NCBI RefSeq assembly: GCF_003261055.1
Contig: NZ_CP030073.1
Coordinates: forward strand, 4,340,001-4,404,000
DNA: 64,000 nucleotides
DNA from: Streptomyces cadmiisoli
Lineage (GTDB): Bacteria > Actinomycetota > Actinomycetes > Streptomycetales > Streptomycetaceae
Direction: 5' to 3'
A program made the translations under genes and the position numbers. The notes under the pieces were generated by a model that worked only from the letters and a program-made list of their open reading frames with translations, ran no database searches and was not told the origin of the DNA. Below are positions 16,503-25,497 of the stretch, in pieces. Each line of letters starts with the position of its first letter. Position 1 is the first letter of the stretch.

Positions 16503-17468
16503 ATGGTGTTCAAACGGCTGCTCGGTTCGCTCGGTGTGGGCGGGCCCACGGTGGACACGGTTCTCGACCCGGGTTCCGCCCTGCCGGGCGGGAGCCTGGC
16601 GGGTGAGGTCCGCCTGCGCGGCGGCGACGCCGACTTCGATGTCGAGCACATCACCCTGGAGCTGGTGGCCCGGGTCGAGGCCGAGCACGACGGCGGGGAG
16701 AGCGAGGGCCTCGTCGCCTTCGACCGGTTCACCGTCGGCGGCGGCTTCCGGCTCGCGGCCGGCGAGGAGCGCGGCCTGCGGTTCGCCGTGACGCTGCCGT
16801 GGGAGACCCCGGTCACCGAGCTGTACGGCCAGCCGCTGGGCGTCGTCCTGGGCGTGCGCACCGAGCTGGCGGTGGCCGGCGCGAAGGACAAGGGCGACCT
16901 CGACCAGCTCACCGTCGGCCCGCTGCCGGTCCAGGAGGAGATCCTGGACGCCCTCGGCCGGCTCGGCTTCGGCTTCCGTTCCGCCGACCTGGAGTACGGC
17001 CGGATCGGCGGCACGGGGCAGCGGCTGCCGTTCTTCCAGGAGATCGAGCTCACCCCGGCCCCGCAGTACGCGCACCAGGTCAACGAGATCGAGCTGACGT
17101 TCCTCGCCTCGCCGGACGGCCTGGAGGTCGTCCTGGAGGCGGACAGGCGAGGGGGCCTGTTCACCCAGGGCCACGACGCGCTCACCCGCTTCACCGTCGG
17201 TCACCACGACGCCCGGGACTGGGGCGCGGAGGTCGACGGCCGGCTGCGGCAGCTCGTCGAGCGGCGCGCCGCGCACGGCGGCCACGGCTTCGGGCACGAC
17301 GGCCACCAGGACCACCACGGTCACGGCCACGGCTCCGGCCCCGGGATCGGCACCGCCGTCGCGGCGGGCGCGGCCGGGCTCGCGGTCGGCGTCGTCGGCG
17401 GGATGGTCGCGGCGGAGATCGTGGACGAGGTCGGCGACTTCTTCGAGGGCGAGGAGGACGAGGGGTAG
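16503..17468 (+). CDS. Spo0M-like sporulation protein
   Basis: 321-residue protein with an arrestin-like Spo0M fold over residues 1-240 (MVFKRLLGSLGVGGPTVDTV, LPGGSLAGEVRLRGG, FFQEIELTP, QVNEIELTFLA), a histidine-rich linker (GHDGHQDHHGHGHGS) and a hydrophobic Ala/Gly/Val segment ending in an acidic tail (DDFFEGEEDEG-like). Spo0M controls sporulation stages in Bacillus; in Streptomyces its role is undefined. ATG 16503 is chosen because GAAGGAG at 16485-16491 lies before it; the upstream GTG at 16491 overlaps that site. It diverges from the CNNM operon. Confidence 0.85.
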   Translation: MVFKRLLGSLGVGGPTVDTVLDPGSALPGGSLAGEVRLRGGDADFDVEHITLELVARVEAEHDGGESEGLVAFDRFTVGGGFRLAAGEERGLRFAVTLPWETPVTELYGQPLGVVLGVRTELAVAGAKDKGDLDQLTVGPLPVQEEILDALGRLGFGFRSADLEYGRIGGTGQRLPFFQEIELTPAPQYAHQVNEIELTFLASPDGLEVVLEADRRGGLFTQGHDALTRFTVGHHDARDWGAEVDGRLRQLVERRAAHGGHGFGHDGHQDHHGHGHGSGPGIGTAVAAGAAGLAVGVVGGMVAAEIVDEVGDFFEGEEDEG

Positions 17469-17587
17469 CCGCGGCACACCGTGCGGGCGGGCCGCGCCCG
17501 GGGGACCGGCCCGGCGTCCGTGGCGCGGGACGGGCCACACCCGGGCGGCGGCCCCGCGTCGGTTCCGCGGGGCGGGCCCCGCCCGGC

Positions 17588-18520
17588 TCACAGCGGTGTC
17601 GCGGCGTACAGGATCAGCACCATCGACACCGCCGAGTTGGCGGACGACATCGCGGAGACGGCCGTCCCCACCGCCGCCGTCCAGGTCGCCACGCCGACCG
17701 CGGTGAACACGGACGGCCAGCTGCGCGGCGCGGGCGCGGGCCCCAGCAGCGCCGCCACCCGGCGCGGCACCGGACCGGGCGAGGCGAACCCCGCGAGGGT
17801 CGGCAGTGGCGCCGCCCGGGAGATCAGCGCGGCGCGGCCGATCGCGCGGGCCACGGTGCGCCGGTCGCCGACGACCCGGGCCGCCTCCTCGTCCGCCCAC
17901 CGCTCGGTCGTGTACGCCACCGCCGTGCGCAGCGGCCGCAGAAAGGGGTTGGCGCGCGCCGCCAACTGCGCGACCAGCAGGAACTGATGGTGACGGGCGG
18001 CCAGGTGGGCGCGTTCATGGGCGAACAGGGCCCGCCGCTCGGCGGAGTCGAGGCGCCGCAGCAGTGCGGTGGTCGCCACGATCCGGTCGCGGTCGCCGCC
18101 GGGCAGGGCGTACGCGTACGGGGTCTCGTCGGGCAGCACCGCGACCTGCGCGGCGGGCAGCCCGGCCAGCGCGCGGTGGGCGCGGCGGCGCACGCGGCCG
18201 TGCCGCCACAGGGTGCGTGCGCACACCGCGGCCACCACCAGCAGCGCGGGGATGGCCGCCTTGCCCGCCACCTCGTCGTACGGCACGGCCTCCCGCACCT
18301 CCGGGTCCGACCAGCCGTCCGGCAGCGGGTTGCCGGGCAGCTGCGCGGTGCCGACGACCATCAGCAGGCCCAGGCAGACCGTGCTGCACAGCGCCATCAC
18401 GCCGGCCACGCACGTCAGCAGGCGGGTGGCGACACGCGGATGCAGGTGCTGCTCGGCCAGCCGTGCGATCGGCCACGCGGTGAGCGGCAGCACCAGCGGC
18501 AGAAAGACGAACACCCCCAT
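17588..18520 (-). CDS. M56-family (BlaR1/MecR1-like) membrane metallopeptidase
   Basis: 310-residue membrane protease with about four hydrophobic segments and the zinc motif HERAH (His168, Glu169, His172) in the cytosolic loop, followed by ERWADEEAARVVG, the usual third-ligand region. It lacks the extracellular penicillin-binding sensor domain of BlaR1. It probably cleaves the BlaI-type repressor encoded just upstream, giving a signal-induced derepression pair. Start ATG 18520 lies 6 bases after the BlaI stop. Signal and targets unknown. Confidence 0.88.
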   Translation of the reverse strand: MGVFVFLPLVLPLTAWPIARLAEQHLHPRVATRLLTCVAGVMALCSTVCLGLLMVVGTAQLPGNPLPDGWSDPEVREAVPYDEVAGKAAIPALLVVAAVCARTLWRHGRVRRRAHRALAGLPAAQVAVLPDETPYAYALPGGDRDRIVATTALLRRLDSAERRALFAHERAHLAARHHQFLLVAQLAARANPFLRPLRTAVAYTTERWADEEAARVVGDRRTVARAIGRAALISRAAPLPTLAGFASPGPVPRRVAALLGPAPAPRSWPSVFTAVGVATWTAAVGTAVSAMSSANSAVSMVLILYAATPL

Positions 18521-18526
18521 CAGGCC

Positions 18527-18913
18527 TCAGTCTTCCCCTTCGTCCTTCGCCCGGCCCAGCAGTTCGCGCAGCAGCCGTTCGTCCTCGGGCTCCAGGGCGG
18601 TGACGAAGCTCGCGAGCACCGCCTCCCGGTCCTGCTCGCCGTCCAGCACCTTGCGCATCCTGCGGGCCGCCAGCCCCGCCTCGTCCGAGGAGGGCGTCCA
18701 GGCGAACGACCGCCCGGCACGCTCCCGGGTCACCGCACCTTTGGCCAGCAGCCGGGTCAGGATGGTGATCACCGTCGTATAGGCGAGATCGCCGCCGAGG
18801 CGCTCCTGCACCCAGCCCGCGGTGACCGGTCCGTCCGCCGCGCGCAGGGCCGCCAGGACCTGCCCCTCCAACTCGCCCTGACCCCGTCGCCGGGAACGCC
18901 GGTGATCCGTCAC
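18527..18913 (-). CDS. BlaI/MecI/CopY-family repressor
   Basis: 128-residue winged-helix repressor. Seen: RRRGQGELEGQVLAAL opening, DLAYTTVITILTRLLAKGAV recognition helix and the dimerising C-terminus DEAGLAARRMRKVLDGEQDR. GTG 18913 is preferred over a longer open frame because AGGGAG lies 7 nt before it. Forms an operon with the M56 protease and is predicted to be inactivated by it. In known systems the pair controls beta-lactamase, PBP or metal-stress genes; here no target adjoins. Confidence 0.88.
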   Translation of the reverse strand: MTDHRRSRRRGQGELEGQVLAALRAADGPVTAGWVQERLGGDLAYTTVITILTRLLAKGAVTRERAGRSFAWTPSSDEAGLAARRMRKVLDGEQDREAVLASFVTALEPEDERLLRELLGRAKDEGED

Positions 18914-19024
18914 GCCCTGTCTCCCTTCCGCTGCCGCGCACTTCACGGGCGGTCCATCGTAAGGACACCGGTGCCGTTGCCCGGTGCCCTTCCATACTGC
19001 CGGGCCGGACGGTCCGGGTGGCGC

Positions 19025-19066
19025 GCGGTGCGCCCGGCACGTCTCGCGGTGCGCCCGGCACGTCTC
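19025..19066. repeat. 21-bp tandem duplication
   Basis: Two identical 21-bp units (GCGGTGCGCCCGGCACGTCT plus C) lie in the gap between the BlaI promoter and the TIGR03943 gene end, with the first four bases of a third. No function seen. Confidence 0.7.
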
Positions 19067-19091
19067 GCGGCGGGGCCGGGGCGTCCTCGGG

Positions 19092-19895
19092 TCAGCCGGT
19101 CCCGCTCTCGTCGTAGGGATCGGCGGGCTCCGGCACCGGCCTCGCGGACACCACGCGGACGAAGGGGATCGGGCCTTTGTTGACGGGGTCCTTCGCCCGC
19201 CGCGCGGTGTAGGTGCCGGTGACCTCCAGCCAGGCGTCCGGCCGCAGCACCGGCGGGACCCGACCGGTCAGGCCGATCTTCACCGGCCGGCCGTCGGCGG
19301 CACAGCAGTTGAGCGACATGCGCACCAGGTACGGGGTGCCCGCGCGGTCCAGCGCCACGAACCCCGTGATCCGCACCCGGCGGTCGCGCAGCGAACGGCC
19401 GTCCTCGTACACGGCGCGTGCCGCGTAGTCGGTCACACCGACCCGGACCGGATCCCCGGCGGGCAGCGGCGCGAGGGCCGGGGGCCGCTGGAGGGCCGTA
19501 CCGGTCCGCATCGCGCTGTACGAGCCGAGGGCCGGCGGCGCGATCAGGACGAGGGCGAGCACCGGCAGCAACAGCAGCCAGGAGACCCGGGGTTCGTGGT
19601 GCGGCGCCTCAGGGCGCCAGGGTTCCTGGTGCGACGGTTCCTGGTCCCGGAGTTCCTGGTCCCGGGGTTCCTGGTCCCGGAGTTCCTGGTCTCCGTGTTC
19701 CCGGTGCGGCGTCTGCGGATTCCGGCGTTCGTACCAGACCGTCGCCAGCGCCGCGGCGACCAGTACGACGCCGGAGAGCAGCAGCAGCGGGCGCAGCCCC
19801 GGCTTGACGTACCGCAGGGACAGGTCCGTGGCGCCGGCGTGCAGCAGACTGGCGCCGAGCAGGAACAGCACCGCCGCCTGCGCGTGCCGGTTCAC
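19092..19895 (-). CDS. TIGR03943/DUF1980-family membrane protein
   Basis: 267-residue partner of the adjacent permease. Seen: two N-terminal membrane segments (about 8-22 and 36-53), a charged linker built of DQE(L/P)R repeats, a third membrane segment near 107-122, and an exterior C-terminal domain with MSLNCCAADG, the conserved double-cysteine of the family, and LRPDAWLEVTGTY. The family occurs beside this permease and, in several bacteria, in zinc-responsive (Zur) regulons; metal transport is inference. GTG start overlaps the permease stop (GTGA), so the pair is coupled. Confidence 0.82.
   Translation of the reverse strand: MNRHAQAAVLFLLGASLLHAGATDLSLRYVKPGLRPLLLLSGVVLVAAALATVWYERRNPQTPHREHGDQELRDQEPRDQELRDQEPSHQEPWRPEAPHHEPRVSWLLLLPVLALVLIAPPALGSYSAMRTGTALQRPPALAPLPAGDPVRVGVTDYAARAVYEDGRSLRDRRVRITGFVALDRAGTPYLVRMSLNCCAADGRPVKIGLTGRVPPVLRPDAWLEVTGTYTARRAKDPVNKGPIPFVRVVSARPVPEPADPYDESGTG
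19622..19696. repeat. 15-bp tandem repeats inside the TIGR03943 gene
   Basis: Five units of 15 bp beginning GTTCCTGGT; three central units are nearly identical. Read on the minus strand they encode the repeated DQELR/DQEPR linker. Copy number is likely to vary between strains. Confidence 0.85.
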
Positions 19896-20908
19896 AGCAG
19901 TACCGCCCCGGTCAGCGCGGCCACGGCGACGGCGACCGCGAAGGTGGCCGGCGCGAACCGCAGGGCGAAGCCGCGGCCGAAGGTGCCGGCCTGCATCGCG
20001 AACAGCTTCAGGTCCACCATCGGCCCGACCACCAGGAACGCCAGCCGGGCCGTCGGCGAGAACTGGGTCAGCGACGCCGCCACGAACGCGTCCGCCTCCG
20101 AGCAGATCGACAGCAGCACGGCGAGCACGGCCAGCGCGAGCACCGCCACCACCGGATGGTCCGCAGCCGCACGCAGCCACTGCTCGGGGACCACCGCCTT
20201 GAGGGTGGCCGCCGCCATCGCGCCGATCACCAGGAAGCCGCCGGCGTGCAGCACGTCGTGCCGCACCGACCCCCAGAAGGCCGCGCCCCTGCCCTGCCCC
20301 TCGTACGACGGACGGGCCGGCGGGCGCAGCCAGTCGGCGCGCCCGAGCCGGTGCCACAGCCAGCCCATCACACACGCCACGACCAGGCTCGCGACGAATC
20401 GGGCCAGCACCATCTCGGGCTGCCCGGGAAAGGCGACGGCCGTCGCGATCAGCACGATCGGATTGATGGCGGGCGCCGAGAGGAGGAACGTCAGCGCGGC
20501 GGCCGGGGTGACTCCGCGCCGCATCAGCGCCCCGGCCACCGGCACCGAGGCGCACTCGCAGCCGGGGACGACCGCCCCCGCCAGCCCCGCCACCGGTACG
20601 GCCGCCGCGGGCCGGGCCGGCAGCGCGCGGGCGAAGACCGACGGCGGCACGAACACGGCGACCGCCGCCGACAGCAGCACCCCGAGCACCAGGAACGGCA
20701 GGGCCTGCACGACCACCGCGACGAACACCGTCGTCCAGGTCTGCATCACGGGCGCGGACAGCGCGCCGCGGATGGGCGCCTGGGCGAGCAGCAGCACGAG
20801 CAGCGTGACGGTGAGGACCAGGGGGGAACTCACGTGCCAGCCGTCCGGGTCCGGCGGCCCGGCCAGCCGCTCGGGCCGGGGTGCTGCTTCGGTGACGGTG
20901 TCGGCCAC
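19892..20908 (-). CDS. Permease of the DUF318/ArsP_1-like family
   Basis: 338-residue polytopic membrane protein with about eight to nine hydrophobic segments. Seen: PGCECASVPVAGALMRRG with a Cys-Glu-Cys motif, SAPAINPIVL, and SICSEADAFVAASL, the paired signature regions of this permease family. Predicted metal or metalloid exporter or importer working with the TIGR03943 protein. GTG 20908 is chosen because AAAGGA precedes it by 8 nt. It diverges from the RCK protein gene; no Zur-type box is obvious in the 110-base gap. Confidence 0.82.
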   Translation of the reverse strand: MADTVTEAAPRPERLAGPPDPDGWHVSSPLVLTVTLLVLLLAQAPIRGALSAPVMQTWTTVFVAVVVQALPFLVLGVLLSAAVAVFVPPSVFARALPARPAAAVPVAGLAGAVVPGCECASVPVAGALMRRGVTPAAALTFLLSAPAINPIVLIATAVAFPGQPEMVLARFVASLVVACVMGWLWHRLGRADWLRPPARPSYEGQGRGAAFWGSVRHDVLHAGGFLVIGAMAAATLKAVVPEQWLRAAADHPVVAVLALAVLAVLLSICSEADAFVAASLTQFSPTARLAFLVVGPMVDLKLFAMQAGTFGRGFALRFAPATFAVAVAVAALTGAVLL

Positions 20909-21019
20909 GGATCCGGTCCTTTGTCGCGCGGGCTGCGTCCCCTTCCATACGGCCTGCGGGGAACGGCTGTTCAGACCGTTGCTGGAACCATCCGTCCCGG
21001 TGAGGCAGTCTTTTCCCTC

Positions 21020-22990
21020 GTGGGCAGCGTTCCGTACCAAGGCCAGCCGGGTGACCCGACCGCGCACATGGTGGTGTGCGGCGACGACGGCCTCGCGCAC
21101 CGGCTGGCGGCCGAACTGCGAGGTGTGTACGAGGAGCAGGTGACGCTCGTCGTGCCGGACGCCGGACGCCGGGTGCGGCAGCCGGTCGTCGGACGCGCCC
21201 GCGCGGCGTCGGCGGCGCTCCTCGACCGGATGGTGAGCGCGGCCGGCCGTGCCGCCGGGAACGGCAACGGCGCCGCGGCCGGCGAGGGCGGCGGCGAACG
21301 GGTCCTGGAGGCCGCCGAACCCACCGAGGCGGTGCTCGCCGACGCGGGCGTGGAGCGGGCGACGGCGCTGGCCCTCGTGTACGACGACGACGAGACCAAC
21401 ATCCGCGCGGCCCTCACCGCCCGCCGGCTCAACCCGCGGCTGCGGCTCGTCCTGCGACTGTACAACCGGCGGTTGGGGCAGCACATCGAGGAACTCCTCG
21501 ACCAGGCCGCCGCGTTGGCGCTCGGCGGTTCGGCGTCGGACCACGACGCGTCGACGACCGTGCTGTCCGACGCCGACACCGCCGCACCGGCCCTCGCGGC
21601 CACCGCGCTCGCCGAGACCAGCAAGGTCGTCCAGACGGACGGACTGCTGCTGCGGGCGGTGGAGCGGACGCCCCCGACGCCGGGTCAGGTCGCCGACCCC
21701 GGGCTGTGCACCCTCGCGCTGCTGTCGGCGACCAGCAGCGATCCGGCGGGCGCGGACGGGTCGGAGGGCAGCGGGGAGCGCGGACCGCGGCTGCTGCCGG
21801 ACGAGGACGAGGTCGCCGCGGCGACCGGGCGCGGCACGGTCGTACTGGAGCAGGTGGCGTACAGCGGCACGACGCAGTCCACGCGGCGCGGCGTCGGGAT
21901 CGTGCCGCCGTTCGCCTCGCTGTTCTCCCGGCGGCTGCGCTGGTCCCTCGCGGGACTGGTGGGCGCCGTCATCGCGCTCGCCGTCGCCCTGATGGTGGTC
22001 ACCGGTGACCACCCGCTGCGCGCGACCTATGTGACGCTGCTCGACATCCTCGGCATCGACGACCCGGCCACCGACGCCGCGACCGGCCGCCAGGTGCTCC
22101 AACTCCTCTCCGCCGGAGTGGGGTTGCTGCTGCTGCCGGTGCTGCTGGCCGCCGTCCTGGAAGCGCTCGGCACGTTCCGGAGCGCCTCCGCGCTGCGCAG
22201 GCCGCCGCGCGGACTGGCCGGGCACGTCGTGCTGCTCGGGCTCGGCAAGATCGGCACCCGGGTGCTGAACCGGCTGCGGGAGCTGGACATCCCGGTGGTG
22301 TGCGTCGAGTCCGACCCCGAGGCGCGGGGCATGGCCACGGCCCGGCGGTTACGGGTGCCGGTGGTGCTCGGGGACGTCACCCAGGAGGGCGTCCTGGAAG
22401 CCGCCAAGATCCATCGGGCGCATGCCCTGCTCGCGCTGACCAGCGTGGACACGACGAACCTGGAAGCCGCCCTGACGGCCCGGTCCGTCCGGCCCGATCT
22501 GCGGGTCGTGCTCCGGCTGTACGACGACGACTTCGCCGCCGCCGTGTACCGCACGCTGCGGGCCGCGCATCCGCGTGCGCTCACCCGCAGCCGCAGTGTC
22601 ACGCACCTCGCGGCGCCCTCCTTCGCCGGCGCCATGATGGGCCGGCAGGTGCTGGGGGCGATCCCGGTCGAACGGCGGGTGCTGCTGTTCGCCGCCCTCG
22701 ACGTGCGCGGGATCCGGCAGTTGGAGGGCCGGACGATCGCCGACGCGTTCCGGGCGGGATCGTGGCGGGTGCTGGCCCTGGACGTGGCCGCGCCCGGGGA
22801 ACGCCGGCCCGACCTGGCGGCGGACGGCTCCTCCGCGGGCCCCGCCGGCGGCCCGCCCGCCTCCGGCCTCGTGTGGGACCTGCCGCCGACCTACGTCCTG
22901 CGCGCCGAGGACCGCGTGGTGCTGGCCGCGACGCGACGAGGTCTCGCGGAGCTCCTCGGCAGGCGCCCGCGCGCCCGGGCGACCTCGTGA
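21020..22990 (+). CDS. Two-RCK-domain membrane protein (CASTOR/TrkA-like ion channel relative)
   Basis: 656-residue protein. Seen: an N-terminal nucleotide-binding fold (HMVVCGDDGLAHRLAAELR), two membrane segments only (about 308-328 and 362-385) and a second, C-terminal TrkA-N fold (GHVVLLGLGKIGTRVLNRL near 400) followed by a TrkA-C-like region ending LRAEDRVVLAATRRGLAELL. This order resembles CASTOR/POLLUX-type channels. The loop between the membrane segments (LLDILGIDDPATDAATG) has no TVGYG potassium filter, so ion selectivity is unclear. GTG 21020 is inferred; the open frame runs far upstream on codon bias only. It diverges from the permease pair. Confidence 0.78.
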   Translation: MGSVPYQGQPGDPTAHMVVCGDDGLAHRLAAELRGVYEEQVTLVVPDAGRRVRQPVVGRARAASAALLDRMVSAAGRAAGNGNGAAAGEGGGERVLEAAEPTEAVLADAGVERATALALVYDDDETNIRAALTARRLNPRLRLVLRLYNRRLGQHIEELLDQAAALALGGSASDHDASTTVLSDADTAAPALAATALAETSKVVQTDGLLLRAVERTPPTPGQVADPGLCTLALLSATSSDPAGADGSEGSGERGPRLLPDEDEVAAATGRGTVVLEQVAYSGTTQSTRRGVGIVPPFASLFSRRLRWSLAGLVGAVIALAVALMVVTGDHPLRATYVTLLDILGIDDPATDAATGRQVLQLLSAGVGLLLLPVLLAAVLEALGTFRSASALRRPPRGLAGHVVLLGLGKIGTRVLNRLRELDIPVVCVESDPEARGMATARRLRVPVVLGDVTQEGVLEAAKIHRAHALLALTSVDTTNLEAALTARSVRPDLRVVLRLYDDDFAAAVYRTLRAAHPRALTRSRSVTHLAAPSFAGAMMGRQVLGAIPVERRVLLFAALDVRGIRQLEGRTIADAFRAGSWRVLALDVAAPGERRPDLAADGSSAGPAGGPPASGLVWDLPPTYVLRAEDRVVLAATRRGLAELLGRRPRARATS

Positions 22991-23060
22991 CCCGAGCGGC
23001 GGGGGCGGTGGTGTGCGCGGAGCGGGGTCCTGCCGGGGCGTTCCGGGGGACACTGGCGGC

Positions 23061-23429
23061 ATGCAGTTCGCCGTCTTCGTCACTCTCCCCGGCCTGGTCA
23101 TCCTGCTGACCGTCGTCGCCTTCGTCGACCAGGCCCTGCTGCGCGCCGGCCGGGCCGGGTGGCTGCCGTGGCGCAATTCCGCCCGGGTCGGGCAGGTGTC
23201 CGCCACCGGGTTCGAGCAGTTGCACGGCGCGATCTCGCCGGGCAAGCAGCACGAACTCAAGGAGCGCCGGTCCGCGCTGCTGATGCGGGACGACGAGGAG
23301 GACGGCGCGCCGCCGCACCGGACCCGGGTGGATCTGGACGGCGGCGTCGCCGTGGTGCGCCTGCCCTCGGCCCCGGCCGCCGCCACCCGTGGTGACGGCG
23401 GCGCGGAGGTCAGTCCCGCGCGGTCTTGA
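23061..23429 (+). CDS. DUF6191 small membrane protein
   Basis: 122-residue protein with one N-terminal membrane helix (about 3-24), then WLPWRNSARVGQVSATGFEQ and SPGKQHELKERRSALLMRDD, the conserved part of this actinobacterial family, and a variable tail. Function unknown. Start ATG 23061. It overlaps the convergent S9 peptidase gene by 20 bases, so the two mRNAs are complementary at their ends. Confidence 0.75.
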   Translation: MQFAVFVTLPGLVILLTVVAFVDQALLRAGRAGWLPWRNSARVGQVSATGFEQLHGAISPGKQHELKERRSALLMRDDEEDGAPPHRTRVDLDGGVAVVRLPSAPAAATRGDGGAEVSPARS

Positions 23430-25245
23430 GGTGTCTGTCCGCGAAGTCGAGCTCCAGCCGCACCTGCTTGATGCGCTCGTCGACCACCAGGGAGCCGTGC
23501 CCCGCGTCGTAGCGGTAGACCTCGTGGACCGCGCCGTTCGTCTCCAGGCGCTTGACGAAGTTCTCGATCTGGCGGATGGGGCAGCGCGGGTCGTTCACGC
23601 CCGCGGAGATGTAGACCGGGGCCTTGACCTGGTCGACGTAGGTCAGCGGGGACGACGCCTCGAAGCGCTCGGGGACCTCCTCCGGGGTGCCGCCCAGCAG
23701 CGTCCGGTCCATCGCCTTCAGCGCCTCCATCTCGTCGTGGTACGCGGTGACGTAGTCGGCCACCGGGACCGCCGCGATGCCCATGGTCCAGGCGTCCGGC
23801 TGGGTGCCGAGGCCGAGGAGGGTGAGGTACCCGCCCCAGGAGCCGCCGGTCAGGATCAGCCGGTCCGGGTCCGCGAGACCGGAGGAGATCGCCCACTCCC
23901 GGACCGCCGCGATGTCCTCCAGCTCGATCAGGCCGACCCGGTGCTTCAGCGCGTCCGTCCAGGCCCGGCCGTAGCCCGTGGAGCCGCGGTAGTTGACCCG
24001 CACCACCGCGTAGCCGTGGTCCACCCAGGCCGCCGGGCCCGCCGCGAACGAGTCGCTGTCGTGCCAGGTCGGACCGCCGTGGATGTCGAACACCGTCGGC
24101 AGCGGACCGACCGCACCGGCCGGCTTCTGCACCAGGGCGTGGATACGGCCGCCGGGACCCTCCACCCACACGTCCTCCACGGGCACCGAGCCCGGGGACT
24201 TCATGCCGGGCGGGTCCAGCACCACCCGGCCGGTCGTCGAGCGCACCGACGACGGCTGCGCCGCCGACGACCACAGGTACTCCACGCTGCCGTCCGGGCG
24301 GGCGGTGGCACCGGAGACCGTGCCGCGGGGGGTGGGCACCTTCACCAGCTCACGCGTGCCGAGGTCGAAGCGGAAGAGCTCGCCCCGGGCCTCGTGGCTG
24401 TGCCCGATCAGCAGGCCGGAGCCGTCCGGGTACCACTCGGCGCTGACGTCGCCCGGCAGTTCCAGCGCCAGGTCCGTCTCCTCGCCGGTGGCCACGTCCC
24501 ACACCAGCGGCTCCCAGCGCCCGCGCCTCTGGTGGCCGATGAGCAGCCGGGTGTCGCCCTCGACCGGGGCGAAACCCAGCACCTCCAGGCCCAGCTCGAC
24601 GGTGCCGCCCTTGGTGTCGTCGAGATCGGCGACCGGCGTGCCGTCGGGGCGCACCACGCGCAGCGCCGAGTGCATCGCGTCGCCGTGCTCGGTGTGCTCC
24701 ACGGCGATCAGCGAACCGTCGTGGGAGAGGTCGCCGACGCCGGCCGACTCGCGGTGCCGGTAGATCTCCACCGGGGCCTCGCCGGCGCGCGCCACGTGGA
24801 TCGTGGTGCCGTCCTCGTCCGTGGAGCGGCCCACCACCGCGGTGCGCCCGTCCCGGCCCAGGGCGAGGCCCGCCGGGTACGACGGATCGAGGCCGGGCAC
24901 CGCCGGCTCGTCCTCGCCGCCGGTGAAGGGCTGGCGGCGCCACACGCCGAACTCGTCGCCGTCCTTGTCGTCGAACCACCAGATCCAGGCGCCGTCCGGG
25001 GAGAGCACTCCGTCCGTCGTGCCGTTGGGCCGGTCCGTGACCTGGCGCTGCTCGTCCGTCGACCGGTCCCAGGCGTACAGCTCGTACGTCCCGGTCGCGT
25101 TCGACACGAACAGGGCACGGTCCGGCGCGTCCTCCGCCCAGTCGGGCAGTGACACCCGCGGTGCCCGGAAGCGCCTCTCCCAGTCCGGCATGTTCTCGCG
25201 CTGATTCCGCTGGCCTCGCGCGGCGGACCCGTTGCTCTCAGTCAT
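23410..25245 (-). CDS. S9-family prolyl oligopeptidase-like serine peptidase
   Basis: 611-residue cytosolic peptidase. Seen: an N-terminal beta-propeller (repeats such as FVSNATGTYELYAWD, WIWWFDDKDGDEFGVW) to about residue 360 and a C-terminal alpha/beta-hydrolase domain with nucleophile Ser469 in GGSWGGY, Asp552 in NDPRCP and His583 in AGHGSL. Complete catalytic triad and normal length. Family members cleave short peptides, often after proline or act as acylaminoacyl peptidases. Monocistronic, minus strand; its first 19 residues may be dispensable because a second Met lies at 19. Confidence 0.92.
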   Translation of the reverse strand: MTESNGSAARGQRNQRENMPDWERRFRAPRVSLPDWAEDAPDRALFVSNATGTYELYAWDRSTDEQRQVTDRPNGTTDGVLSPDGAWIWWFDDKDGDEFGVWRRQPFTGGEDEPAVPGLDPSYPAGLALGRDGRTAVVGRSTDEDGTTIHVARAGEAPVEIYRHRESAGVGDLSHDGSLIAVEHTEHGDAMHSALRVVRPDGTPVADLDDTKGGTVELGLEVLGFAPVEGDTRLLIGHQRRGRWEPLVWDVATGEETDLALELPGDVSAEWYPDGSGLLIGHSHEARGELFRFDLGTRELVKVPTPRGTVSGATARPDGSVEYLWSSAAQPSSVRSTTGRVVLDPPGMKSPGSVPVEDVWVEGPGGRIHALVQKPAGAVGPLPTVFDIHGGPTWHDSDSFAAGPAAWVDHGYAVVRVNYRGSTGYGRAWTDALKHRVGLIELEDIAAVREWAISSGLADPDRLILTGGSWGGYLTLLGLGTQPDAWTMGIAAVPVADYVTAYHDEMEALKAMDRTLLGGTPEEVPERFEASSPLTYVDQVKAPVYISAGVNDPRCPIRQIENFVKRLETNGAVHEVYRYDAGHGSLVVDERIKQVRLELDFADRHLKTARD

Positions 25246-25497
25246 GGCCCCATAGTGCCTGGCCCGGGCGACAACGCGCTGCCGAGGCCCCCACAGCCTG
25301 TGGAAAACTTCCGGCGATCACGGATCGGGGACCGCCCCGGGCCGCACCCGGCCACCCCGGAGCCGCCCCCCGCACCCTGACACCGCCGCCCCACAGCCGC
25401 GCCCCGCACCCCGACACCGCCGCCCATTGCCGCAGCACGCACCCGGCACCACCACCCCGCGGCCGGGCTCCGCGGGGCAGCCCCGTACCGTTGAGGC

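Noticed and set aside
20156..21019. Upstream part of the 944-codon frame ahead of the RCK protein
   Set aside because: Antisense to the permease gene, compositionally shadow-like, and the family start lies near 21020.
20909..21019. Zur box before the TIGR03943/permease operon
   Set aside because: Looked for a TGAAAATGATTTTCA-like site in the gap; none visible.
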